A stretch of 64,000 nt of DNA from Pseudomonas sp. W4I3 (GTDB lineage: Bacteria > Pseudomonadota > Gammaproteobacteria > Pseudomonadales > Pseudomonadaceae): positions 4,611,501 to 4,675,500 of the forward strand of contig NZ_JAUSXS010000001.1 in assembly GCF_030816195.1 (NCBI RefSeq), read 5' to 3'. Made by a program: the position numbers and the translations under genes. Under the pieces are notes generated by a model. That model worked only from the letters and a program-made list of their open reading frames with translations. It was not told where the DNA came from and made no database searches. Of the stretch, positions 43,502 to 54,100 are shown one piece after another; positions within the stretch are counted from its first letter, which is position 1, and each line of letters begins with the position of its first letter.

Positions 43502-46336
43502 ATGCAAGCCGACAGCAGCTCCTTGCTCGACCAACTGATTGATCACACACACCCTCCCGCCCCTGGTCGGGACGATTTCAAGACCGCGTTGCAGCGCCTC
43601 AACATGCATTCGGTATTCGATATTGTGCAACTCAGCGAAGAGGCCTTCGCTGAGCAACTGACCACCTGCAACGATGACGACGCTCACGCGGTGTATCGCA
43701 AGGCTCAAAGCGCTGCCGCGCAACTGGAAACGTTGTTTCGCGAACAGCAAGTCTCGCCGGACCGCCCTGCCCTGCGCCATAAACGCCATGTCGCCGCCGA
43801 TACCGGTGCCACCTACCAGGCCTTGTTCAAGGAAGACTGGGAACGGTTCTGCGCCAGTTCGTCCATAGCTGCGGTCGATTCGCCGGCGGCCTACCTGCGT
43901 GCGCTTTATCTGTTCGCCCTGCAACTGGAAAAAAATGCCAAAGGGGCAGACGCGATCACCTTGTCGGACCGGCGTGCGGACCTCAAGGACTTGGTGATTG
44001 ACCAACACAGCGCCGCGGACCAGGTGCCCATGTTGTCAATCGTCAATCAGACCTTGCTGCGCACTATCGCGGGCGCCAACGACAGCGACGCCTACACACT
44101 CCTGAGCAAGACCTGGTACCCGTTTTCGCTGCCGTATCATTTCCACCACCAGCAATGCCGGCTGGGCTTGTCGGGCGACAAGCCGATGTTGGGTGAGTTG
44201 AACTATCGCATCAGTCGCCAGTTGCCGCTGGCGCGAGAAACCAGCACTTACGGGAAAGTCGTTACCCAAAACAATGAGGTCCAGTGTCTGTTATCCGGGT
44301 TGAGCCCTGAACAACAGGCAATGCTGAAAAATGACGGGGTAACGCCGCAGGATGCGCAAACCTTCTATCTCAGGTACTTCAACTGGACGGCTGAGACGGG
44401 GCCGGAAAACGTCAATGACTTTCTGCGCCACACGCAACTGGATGCCGAACAACTTCAAGCGCTGCTGGCGCAACAGACACAAGCACCGCGCCAATCGCCT
44501 TACTGCAAGCAGGACACCGGCCTCACTTACGGTGCCTGTTACATCAACGGTGCGACGGGCCCTGCCGCTGCGCTTACCCCCGCGATCAACCTGGACAACG
44601 GCGCCCCCGCCAAGCTGGTCAACGTGAGCCTCGAACGCTTCGACAGGCTGCAACGGATGATTCGCCTGCAGCGCTGGCTCGGCCTGCCTTTCGCGCAGTT
44701 GGACACGTTGCTGGTCAGTGCCATGCGCTGCGAAGGCGCCAGCAACCCCACGCTGCTGATCACCCATAACACCCTTAGGGCGCTGGGGGTCTTTTGCTAT
44801 CTGAGCAAGCGCTACAGCGTACAAGCCGAAGAGTTTGCCGCCTGGCTCCATCAGTTGCCCGTTCACGCCTCGGGTGAGCGCGTGTCATTGTTCGATCAGG
44901 TCTTCAACCGCGCAGGTTCCGCCCTGCCTCCCCTGTATCTGGACGGCCGCGAATTCGACGCAACAACCGGGCAACAAGTGTGCGCCGGGCTGGGCCTGCA
45001 AGACACCCACGATTCGCTGCAGTTGCTGATCGCCGATAAGCCTGCAACCCGTACGATCAAGACCGTCAGCGCACTTTATCGGCAAGCGCGAATCGCTCGC
45101 CTGTTCGGTTTGTCAGTCATGCATTGCCAGCAGCTGGCGCAATTGCTCGGCAAGAAAAACTTTCTTGAGCAACTGCGTCACCCAACGCTGCGCAGCGCGC
45201 CGCACGGCGCGACTGACTTTCTCGATATGCTGATGCACTTGGAGTGGGGCAGCCGTTGGCTCAAGGAGAATGGCAACAGCCTGCCACTGTTCAGGCGCCA
45301 ACTGTTACTCGATCAGCAGGTCCAGGACCCGACCATCAACCAGCTGTTGAAACAGTTCGTGGGCTATGACCAGGCTTCTCTCTCCAAACAGTTGCACGCG
45401 CTCGAACTTCCCCAACAACTCGATGATGAAACAACTCGCTTGCCCGCGGTGAACTGGGAACTCCTGGCCCAGCAAGTACTGCAACGGATGCGCCTGGGCA
45501 TGCGTATCGACGAGGCGCTCGATGAGCTGCTGCCGTCCGTTGCAATCAGCACGGATCTCAGACGCGGAGCCAGCATCATCAAACAAGAGAGACCCAAGCT
45601 CGAGACACTGATGACCGCGGTGAGTACAGAGTTATGGCTGCTGTATAAGCGCCTCAGACAGATCATCAGCGACGTACCCCAGCCGCCAGGCAATGCCATC
45701 GATCATAAAAAATATGATGGTTACGGCCATTACCTGCGTTTATACGCGCCCGCTGCCCCACCCCTGCAAACCCTCGGCTACTTGATATTACTGCTGCCTC
45801 ACGCCGTCGATGTTCTGCAATTGCCGCTCAGCCGCCAGGCGCTTGATCAGTTTCTGATAAACCCGCACTGGCTGGACAGTGACTATCAAACCTCTTCGTT
45901 ACTTGAATTGAACCCGCACACCCTCTACCTCATGCAGCAGTTCAACCATTGCATTGACCGCTTTGGCCTGACGGAAGGACAAATTCTCGATGTCTTCAGG
46001 CAGGCCAACACACCGCCCAGTAACGCTGCACGAAACAACAGTGACGAAGTCAACGAGCATCTGGCCCGTCTTTGTGGCTGGAGTGCCAGCGAAATAGACG
46101 TCTTCAGCAGCCAACTGAACCCGCCACGCATTACCTCCATGGATCGCCTGGACTGGCTGCTGCGCTGCCGCCAAGCCAGCACCGCAACCGGCCTGTCGGC
46201 CACCCTGCTGATCGCCGCCAGCGAACTTAAAACCGACTCCACATTCGCTCAGTGGAAAGCCGTCGGTGAAGCGCTCACAAGCGTGCATGCCTCCCCGGCC
46301 AACGAACCTTCCACGCCCGACCTGCTCAAGGATTGA
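43502..46336 (+). CDS. tcaA: Tc toxin subunit TcaA-like (N-terminal part of the TcA pore subunit)
   Basis: A 944-residue protein of the VRP1/TcaA type. It is helical, with FDIVQLSEEAFAEQL near the N-terminus, then YLRALYLFALQLEKNAKG and YPFSLPYHFHHQQCRLGLSG, segments typical of the start of TcA subunits. It lacks the pore and linker, which lie in the next gene. Start chosen at ATG 43502 (MQADSSSLLD) with GAAGGA before it; a GTG at 43484 is possible. The stop is two bases before the tcaB ATG, so the genes are co-translated. Confidence 0.85.
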   Translation: MQADSSSLLDQLIDHTHPPAPGRDDFKTALQRLNMHSVFDIVQLSEEAFAEQLTTCNDDDAHAVYRKAQSAAAQLETLFREQQVSPDRPALRHKRHVAADTGATYQALFKEDWERFCASSSIAAVDSPAAYLRALYLFALQLEKNAKGADAITLSDRRADLKDLVIDQHSAADQVPMLSIVNQTLLRTIAGANDSDAYTLLSKTWYPFSLPYHFHHQQCRLGLSGDKPMLGELNYRISRQLPLARETSTYGKVVTQNNEVQCLLSGLSPEQQAMLKNDGVTPQDAQTFYLRYFNWTAETGPENVNDFLRHTQLDAEQLQALLAQQTQAPRQSPYCKQDTGLTYGACYINGATGPAAALTPAINLDNGAPAKLVNVSLERFDRLQRMIRLQRWLGLPFAQLDTLLVSAMRCEGASNPTLLITHNTLRALGVFCYLSKRYSVQAEEFAAWLHQLPVHASGERVSLFDQVFNRAGSALPPLYLDGREFDATTGQQVCAGLGLQDTHDSLQLLIADKPATRTIKTVSALYRQARIARLFGLSVMHCQQLAQLLGKKNFLEQLRHPTLRSAPHGATDFLDMLMHLEWGSRWLKENGNSLPLFRRQLLLDQQVQDPTINQLLKQFVGYDQASLSKQLHALELPQQLDDETTRLPAVNWELLAQQVLQRMRLGMRIDEALDELLPSVAISTDLRRGASIIKQERPKLETLMTAVSTELWLLYKRLRQIISDVPQPPGNAIDHKKYDGYGHYLRLYAPAAPPLQTLGYLILLLPHAVDVLQLPLSRQALDQFLINPHWLDSDYQTSSLLELNPHTLYLMQQFNHCIDRFGLTEGQILDVFRQANTPPSNAARNNSDEVNEHLARLCGWSASEIDVFSSQLNPPRITSMDRLDWLLRCRQASTATGLSATLLIAASELKTDSTFAQWKAVGEALTSVHASPANEPSTPDLLKD

Positions 46337-46338
46337 TC

Positions 46339-49300
46339 ATGTCTCACTCGCTTGACCAACAGCTTAATGAAAGCCTGCGCGACGCCATGCTCGCGTACTA
46401 CCTCACCCATAAAGTGCCTGCGACCCTGAAGACAACAATCAGCACGGCCGATGACCTTTACGCGTATTGGTTACTTGACGTGCAAGTCAGCCAAGCCGTG
46501 CCAACCAGCCCGTTAGCCTGCGCCGTTTCCAGCCTGCAGCAATACATCAGCCGTATTGAATTGGGCCTGGAGCCGGGCTATGAGCACCAGGGCATGACCG
46601 CGCAACAGGGCAAGCTCTGGCGCGAACAGTTGCACACCTACCCGCTGTGGCATGCCAGCCAGCAACTGCGCTATCACCCGGCCAACTATCTGGACCCGAC
46701 GTTACGACGTGACAAGACTGACAGTTTTCAACAGTTGGAAAACGACCTCAGCCAATACCGGATTCAAGCGGACACCGTCGCCACGGCGGTTCAGCATTAT
46801 CTGGCCAGGTTCGAGGAAACCGCCAACATACGCACGATCAACGGCTATATCGACGCAGACTTGAGCAACCTGCATAACGGCACCTATTACTTCGTCGGTA
46901 AGTCGAGCTCCGAGAACACCTATCACTGGCGCACTCTGGACCTGTCCAGGCGCTCCGGCGCGGTGCTTTTACCGGGCGCCTGGTCAGACTGGAAAAAAAT
47001 CAACCTGTCGGTCTCCGACGCCACCGCCGAGCAGAGTATCCGCCCGGTGTATTTCAATGGCCGGCTGTTTTTCATCTGGGCCGAATGCATCAAACCCACC
47101 CCGTCGAGTTCGCTTAAGGCGGCGCAACGCAATTCAAGGAAAAAGGAAAATCAGGCCGATTGGATCAACACCCATTACGTCAAATTCCGGCTCAATTTCT
47201 CGTATAAAAAGCACGACGGCAGTTGGAGCGTGCCCCAAGCGTGCATTGAGCAGCACTGTGCGACCGAAGACGTTAACGCATCGACCTCCGAGCTGCTCAA
47301 AAGCATTACGCAAACGGTGGCAATCGTCGACAGCAGCAGCACGCCTGTGCTTTTTTTAAGCGTGCTCGCCACCAGCCGTAAAGATCCTAAACAGCAGGAT
47401 CATTTTATCGGCAAATTTTTCCAGGCGGTTCATCTCGACCAGTCCTTCAATATCACCACTGTCGCTGATGGCGGCAGCCCGGAGCGCTATAGCGTGCTGC
47501 CTGGTTCAAAGGTGGCCGAAGAAATAAACCGTCTGCTGCAACCCTTCGATCCCTCCCAGAAAACCAAAGTACAGGCTCAACTCAAGGGTGAGGCGCGAAG
47601 CACGAACGGGTATTACAGCGAGTTGCTGCCCGACAGCGCCCGACAATTCCTTACGCTCTTTGCTCACAAAAACCAGGGCAACTTGCAGTTCAAAATAGCG
47701 CCGGCAGCCGAGCAAACAATTAGCATAACGTCGGAAAAGGTTTTCGAAAGCGAAGAGCACTGGAATTTTGAACAAAAACAAGCAAACATAAAAGACACAG
47801 ACGACACTAACGTTTTCTTCGATTCAAGCACCCAAGAACTTGTGTTCTCTTCTACCCTCAGTGACAGCTTCAGCCATCCGTACACCGTCACATTATCCAG
47901 ACCGCTGAGTATGCTTATCACGTTGACGACTAATGACGCGCTGGATGACCCGAAAACGACACGAATGAAACTGAGCCAGGGTTCTATCATCGAACGTGCC
48001 GAAACAGGCCTGAAAACTAATCTTTACTCAATATATCTAAGAAATTCTAACACGTTGGAGGAATTCCCTAACGCTGTACATCATGCTGACGGTCCACTCT
48101 TTTCCCATAAATTAGAGCAGGGCGACGCAGGCAAGCTCTCGTTGGAAGGTAACTTCATCGAGAAGAACGCTTTCGTGGATTTATACACAAGCAAACATTT
48201 CCATTTCGCTCTTGCCCGTTACGGCATTACCAAGCAACCGGGTGAAAAAGACAGGCTACATGCACAAAATTATACGTTTACCCAAAGGGCAGACGTGACC
48301 ACGCCTAACTTACGCGCCTACAAACACGTCATCATGAGCGCGAACTTCGAAGACTACCCATTTACCAACGAGGTCAATGCCAACACTCATCGGATCATCA
48401 ACTTTCAGGACACAGCTCACGAGAGCCTCACCGGCTCAAGTCCCGAATTACCTAAAGGGCACCGCGTCACGGCGCGCCTTCCGGTAACACAGGAGCAACT
48501 AATGTCCGGCATTACCCTGATACATGGGGTGGTGGTCCTTGAGCCTGGGGAAGATGGCACGAACATCCTTGGCTATGCATTGAATACGGCAACCCTGAAG
48601 CTGACGGCAACTGTTTCTGACCCCTCCCCCACCCAGCAATTGGCGCCGACAATCAAGAGACTCGTATCGGACACAATCGGCACCGCCGAATTCATTGACT
48701 TTTCCAACAGCTCGGCAAGGTTGCCTGGGGACATGTCCACCGCCCTGCGCATGAATACCTGTTTTGCCGCAAAGCTGGTCCAGGCGGCCAATGTCAGTCT
48801 TGACCGTTTATTCTCGTTGATGCCAGAAACATGGCAAGAGCCTCCACTCACAGCTGGCGGCACAACAGAAGGCATCGACTTCAAGGGTGCCAATGGCAAG
48901 TACTTCTGGGAACTGTTCCTGTACTTGCCCTGGCTGATAGCCCATCGCCTCAATCAAGAGCAACAGTATGCCGAAGCGCAAACCTGGCTCGGCTATCTGT
49001 TCGACCCTGGACGAGCCGCCGACGCTTCCAGCAAGCGGCCTGCCTTTTGGGGATTACGCGAACTTGTCCGTGAAGAACGGCTGCCCGGTTACACCAACCA
49101 CGATCCCCACGAACTGGCGATACGCGCCCCTGTGTATTTTCGCAAGGCGATCTACCTGTTTTATCTGGACCTCCTGCTCAATCGCGGCGATGCGTACTAT
49201 CGCCAGCTGACCCCGGACAGCCTGACCCAAGCCAAACTCTGGTACACCCGGGTCCAGCATTTTCTTGGCGCTCGGCCCAAGGTCACCACCACCGAACCGT

Positions 49301-51156
49301 GGGCGCAAATCACCCTTGCCGCGTTGGCAATGGAGGGTTCTCAAGCCCTGGCGAACTTTGAGCAAACAAACCCGACAATCGACGTCAACCTGCCGGTCGA
49401 CGTCGATGCACGGTCTTGGCTCACCCACTCCGATAATCTGCGCCTGCCCTTCAACGCCGAGCTGGTGACGCGCTGGGACAAGCTTGAAAGCCGTCTGCAT
49501 AATCTGCGGCACAATCTCGACATCACCGGTAAACCCTTGCGCCTGCCGCTCTACGCGGCCCCGCTGTCGCCTCTCAAGCTGATGGCCAGCCAAGGCAAAG
49601 GGGCGTTCGGCGAAAACCCTCCAGCGGATCACATCAACACGCAGGTTGGCCATTATCGCTTCCAGTCGATGTTGAGCCACGCGCTCACGGCCACCGAAGC
49701 GGTGATTCAGTTCGGCAATACGGTACTGACCCTGATTGAACGCAAGGAACAGGCGCAATACCTGGAGTTACAGCAACAACAAGCGTGGGACCTGGCCAAT
49801 ATCATCGTGACCCAGCAAACGCAGGCGTTGAAGGTTGACAGGAAGAACCGCCAGGCACTCGACGCCAGTCGGCGCATGATCGAGTCGCGGATGCATTACT
49901 ACACACACCAGCTCACCGAAAGCATCAGCCCCGGCGAACTCCAGGCAGGCGTGCTCTACCTGATCAGTACCGGGTTCGACACCGCCGCTTGCGCCGCCGC
50001 CTCAGGGGCCGGCATCGCGATGGTGGCACCGAATATCTTCGGTACAAGTGTCGGCGGCTCGCGCTGGGAAGGGCCGTTCTACGCCGCCCAAGCCATCGCG
50101 CAAGGCGTTGCCACGGCGCTGCGCGGCACCGCCGCAGACCTGGATCGTTCCGAGCAATTCAACCGCCGGGCGCAAGAGTGGGCCCATGCCCAGGACCAGG
50201 CCAGACTCGAACTGGCCCAGGTCGATGCCCAATTGGAAGCCTATGCCGAGCAGGAAAAAGCCACGCGCCTGCAATTGCGCCTGGCCGAGACCTCCCTTGC
50301 CCAGGCCTGGTCCAACTATCAGTTGCTGGCCAAGCGCTATTCCAAGGCACAGCTGTATGGCTGGCTCAATGCTCAATTGAGCACGTTCTATTATCAGGTC
50401 TATGACCTTAGCCTCTCGCTGTGCCGCACTGCCCAGGCATGCTGGCACTACGAAATAGCGGACGATTCGCGCACGTTTATCCAGCCCGGCGCCTGGAACA
50501 ACAACTACCGTGGCTATCTGGCGGGTGAAGCCCTGAAGCTCGCGCTGTTGAACATGAACCAAGCCTATCTGAACCATAACGTGAGGGATCTGGAGATCGT
50601 CAAGACCATTTCCCTGCGTCATCGCCTGAACGAGTGCGAGATATCCTCCCGCTCAACCGACACCTCCCAGACGCCGCCCTCCTCTAACGAAGAGAAGTGG
50701 GCCGATCATAAACGGCAACTGGTGAATAAAGGCACGCTGTGCTTCAAGTTACCCGCGGCACTGTTTGAAGAGGATTACCCCGGGCACATCCTGCGGCGGA
50801 TCAAAGGCATCAGCGTATCGTTGCCCGCGACCCTGGGCCCCTATGAAGACATCAAGGCGATACTGACCCAGACCCACAACGAAATCAGACTGCCCACGGG
50901 CGGGGTGCACACGGACAGGCGCGCTCATCAGCAAATCGCACTGTCCACCGGGCTGGATGACAATGGCCTGTTCACCCTCACGTTCGACAGCAACGAGCGT
51001 TATTTGCCGTTCGAATACACCGGGGCTATCTCCGACTGGACGCTGGAGTTTCCCAACCCGGACCGGCAAAAAGCCGTCCTGGAATCGATCAACGATATCG
51101 TCATCCACCTGCGCTACACCGCAAGGGCAGCCGCTGTCAGTGGGGGCCAGGCATGA
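46339..51156 (+). CDS. tcaB: Tc toxin subunit TcaB-like (receptor-binding and pore part of TcA)
   Basis: A 1605-residue protein that supplies the rest of the TcA subunit; TcaA plus TcaB total 2549 residues, about the size of one-piece TcdA. It starts MSHSLDQQLNESLRDAMLAY and contains RTINGYIDADLSNLHNGTYY and PVYFNGRLFFIWAECIKP, typical of the neuraminidase-like region, a variable middle (about residues 410-750), then PETWQEPPLT...YFWELFLYLPWLI and a C-terminus with long helices (TQQTQALKVDRKNRQAL, LDRSEQFNRRAQEWAHAQDQ) for the channel, ending in the TcB-binding domain (LPFEYTGAISDWTLEFPN). AAGGA precedes the ATG. The stop overlaps the tcaC start as ATGA. Confidence 0.87.
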   Translation: MSHSLDQQLNESLRDAMLAYYLTHKVPATLKTTISTADDLYAYWLLDVQVSQAVPTSPLACAVSSLQQYISRIELGLEPGYEHQGMTAQQGKLWREQLHTYPLWHASQQLRYHPANYLDPTLRRDKTDSFQQLENDLSQYRIQADTVATAVQHYLARFEETANIRTINGYIDADLSNLHNGTYYFVGKSSSENTYHWRTLDLSRRSGAVLLPGAWSDWKKINLSVSDATAEQSIRPVYFNGRLFFIWAECIKPTPSSSLKAAQRNSRKKENQADWINTHYVKFRLNFSYKKHDGSWSVPQACIEQHCATEDVNASTSELLKSITQTVAIVDSSSTPVLFLSVLATSRKDPKQQDHFIGKFFQAVHLDQSFNITTVADGGSPERYSVLPGSKVAEEINRLLQPFDPSQKTKVQAQLKGEARSTNGYYSELLPDSARQFLTLFAHKNQGNLQFKIAPAAEQTISITSEKVFESEEHWNFEQKQANIKDTDDTNVFFDSSTQELVFSSTLSDSFSHPYTVTLSRPLSMLITLTTNDALDDPKTTRMKLSQGSIIERAETGLKTNLYSIYLRNSNTLEEFPNAVHHADGPLFSHKLEQGDAGKLSLEGNFIEKNAFVDLYTSKHFHFALARYGITKQPGEKDRLHAQNYTFTQRADVTTPNLRAYKHVIMSANFEDYPFTNEVNANTHRIINFQDTAHESLTGSSPELPKGHRVTARLPVTQEQLMSGITLIHGVVVLEPGEDGTNILGYALNTATLKLTATVSDPSPTQQLAPTIKRLVSDTIGTAEFIDFSNSSARLPGDMSTALRMNTCFAAKLVQAANVSLDRLFSLMPETWQEPPLTAGGTTEGIDFKGANGKYFWELFLYLPWLIAHRLNQEQQYAEAQTWLGYLFDPGRAADASSKRPAFWGLRELVREERLPGYTNHDPHELAIRAPVYFRKAIYLFYLDLLLNRGDAYYRQLTPDSLTQAKLWYTRVQHFLGARPKVTTTEPWAQITLAALAMEGSQALANFEQTNPTIDVNLPVDVDARSWLTHSDNLRLPFNAELVTRWDKLESRLHNLRHNLDITGKPLRLPLYAAPLSPLKLMASQGKGAFGENPPADHINTQVGHYRFQSMLSHALTATEAVIQFGNTVLTLIERKEQAQYLELQQQQAWDLANIIVTQQTQALKVDRKNRQALDASRRMIESRMHYYTHQLTESISPGELQAGVLYLISTGFDTAACAAASGAGIAMVAPNIFGTSVGGSRWEGPFYAAQAIAQGVATALRGTAADLDRSEQFNRRAQEWAHAQDQARLELAQVDAQLEAYAEQEKATRLQLRLAETSLAQAWSNYQLLAKRYSKAQLYGWLNAQLSTFYYQVYDLSLSLCRTAQACWHYEIADDSRTFIQPGAWNNNYRGYLAGEALKLALLNMNQAYLNHNVRDLEIVKTISLRHRLNECEISSRSTDTSQTPPSSNEEKWADHKRQLVNKGTLCFKLPAALFEEDYPGHILRRIKGISVSLPATLGPYEDIKAILTQTHNEIRLPTGGVHTDRRAHQQIALSTGLDDNGLFTLTFDSNERYLPFEYTGAISDWTLEFPNPDRQKAVLESINDIVIHLRYTARAAAVSGGQA

Positions 51157-54100
51157 GTGACGACACCCTCAAGCTTCAGATCAATACGCCGACATTGCCC
51201 AAAAGCGGTGCGGCCATCCAAGGTACCGGCAAGGGCTGGGGCGACATTGGTTCCAGTGGTACGGCAAGCTTTGAAATTCCGTTGCCCGTCTCTCCCGGGC
51301 GCGGCTACGCGCCGGCCCTGTCACTGACCTACCAAAGCGGCGCGGGTAACGGCCCCTTCGGCCTGGGCTGGGGTATGCCCCAGCCTGCCGTCAGCCGACG
51401 CACCTCCCATGGCGTGCCTGGCTACACGATGCACGATGTGCTGGTGGGCCCCGACGCGCAAATCTGGCTACCGGAACGCGACGCCGAGGGCGCAATCAGC
51501 AGTCGCCGCCTCGCCTCGTTCAATGGCTTGCCGCTGCCCATTACGTATACGGTTACCCGCCACTTCCCCAGGGTCGAGAGCCGTTTCGACCGTATCGAAC
51601 ATTGGCAATCGGCAACCGACACGGCCGGCTTCTGGTTGATACACAGCGCCGATGGTAGCCAGCACTTTTACGGAAAAACCTCGCTGGCGCGGATTGCCGA
51701 TCCGGACCAGACGCACCATGTGGCCCAGTGGTTGTTGCAGGAAAGCCTGAATGCCCGCGGCGAGCACATTTATTATCACTACAAAAAAGAGACCGACACC
51801 ACGCGCTACCCCAGGGACTGCCGCGCCCGGCACTACCTGGAAAGCGTCTGCTATGGCAACTTCATCGCCACAGAGCAGGAGCAGCTCTACCTCTGGCAGA
51901 CCGACGATAAACCGGACGTGGGTTGGCACTTTCAACTGGTCTTTGATTACGGCGAACGCGCCCTTGAACTGGACCAGCACCCGACGTATCGGAAAACCCG
52001 GGAATGGCCGGAACGGCCCGACCCCTGCTCGGACTTTGCCTTTGGCTTCGAGTTACGCACCCTGCGCCGTTGCAGCCAGGTCCTGATGTTTCACCACTTT
52101 CCCAAAGAAACGCAAATGGGCACCGACCCGGTGCTGGTCAAGCGCCTGCTGCTGGAATACCGCACATCCAGGGATGTCAGCTTGTTGGGCGCAGTTCATG
52201 AGCAGGCCTTCGATAACCTGGGCAATAGCGTGAGCCGCCCGCCGCTGGAGTGCTTCTACCATTCGAGGCAACTCAAGATTGACCAAAGCCACTACCAGCC
52301 ATTCAGCGCATTGCCCAGGCTGTATGACGGCGCTCGTTATCAACTGGTGGATCTCTATGGCGAAGGCCTGCCCGGTGTGTTGTACCGCACAGACAAAAGT
52401 TGGTATTACCGTGAACCGCTCAGGCCGCCACACTCGCCCACCAGCGACGAGGTGAGCTACGCCGCGCCAGTGGAGTTGACGCGGGTGCCGGTGGCCGACA
52501 GCACCCGGCCCTTCCACCAGGCGCTGGCCGATGTGAGCGGCGACGGGCGTCTGGACTGGCTGGTGGCCGGGCCCGGGATGAGCGGTTTTTTCAGCCTGGA
52601 TGAACAGCGCAACTGGTCAGCCTATACGCCGTTCGATGCATTCCCGTCGGAGTTCTTCCACCCCCAGGGCATGCTCGCAGACTTGATGGGAACAGGCCGT
52701 CATGACCTTGCGATGATCGGCCCGCGTAGCGTGCGCCTGTATGAAAATCGCCGAACATCCGGCTTCGCACCCGCCACCGAGGTACCGCATAGGCCCGACG
52801 ATGAGTTGCCGATCATTTCCTCCTCATCCCACGAACTGGTGGCGTTCAGCGATGTACTCGCCACGGGCCAACAGCATCTGGTGCGTGTCCGGCATAACGA
52901 AGTCAAATGCTGGCCGAACCTGGGTCGCGGCCGTTTTGGCCAGGGCTTTGTATTGGCCACACTGGCGTTGCGTTATCAAACGTTCAACGCGGCGCATGTA
53001 CGGCTCGTCGACCTCGATGGCGGTGGCGCCGCGGACTTGCTGTATTTGAGCACCACCCACCTGATGATTTTCCTCAACAAAGGCGGCAACGGCTTCGAGA
53101 CACAGGCGATCAACGTGCCGTGGCCAGAGGGTATGCAGTACGACGACCACTGCCAGGTCAGCATTATCGACGTGCTCGGCCTGGGCTATCCGAGCCTGAT
53201 CCTGACCGCTGCCCACCAGACCCCCATCCATTGGCGTTACGACTTCTTCAGCCACAAGCCCTGGCTGCTCGCGCGCACCGACAACAACCTGGGCGCCCAG
53301 GCGTTGATCAAATACCGCAGCAGTGCCCAGGAGTGGCTGGATGAAAAACGCGAGCTGCATGCCACGGGCCAGCCTGCGATCAGCCAGTTACCCTTTGCGC
53401 TGCTGCTGGTCAGCCAACAAACCCAACGGGACGAGATTACCGGCAACCAACTGACCCAGCGTGTGAGCTATCGCCAGGCTTACTACGATCGTCTGGACCG
53501 TGAGTTCCGTGGCTTCGGGCTGTTGCTGCAAACCGACACCGACAGCCGCAAGGGCTCCCCGCCCACGCCCGGTTCCAGCGCCCCCGTGCTCAGCAAGACC
53601 TGGTTTCACACCGGGCGATCCCTGGACATGCCCACCCTCGGCCACAGCCCTCACGACCCGCACGCCAAGGCTTGCGGGCCCACCCTGGTCAGCCGCCACA
53701 GGGCGGCGGCTCAGGCACAGCCGCTGGATCATCATGACGACGTGATCAGCGATCCTGCGCCAGCGCTGGCACGCGAAGTGGCGCGTGCACTCAGTGGCGT
53801 GGTGCTGCGGGTTGAGGTGATGCCGGCGGACCCGGCGCACGGCGTCGTGCCCTACTCGGTCACCCACCATCGGTATCGGGTCCGCGAACTGGCGCCAGCC
53901 AGTGCTCATACGCCCTACGCCCGGTTACTGCCATTAGCGCTGGAGTCGATCAGCTATCAATATGAAGGTGTAGCGGACGATCCCGTCTGCCAACACCAGA
54001 TCAACCTGCGCTGGGATGCCTATGGTTGCCTGGTGCACGGCGTGACCCTGCATTATGCCCGCCGTACCACCGCCGACGACACGCCACCCGCCGTGCTGGC

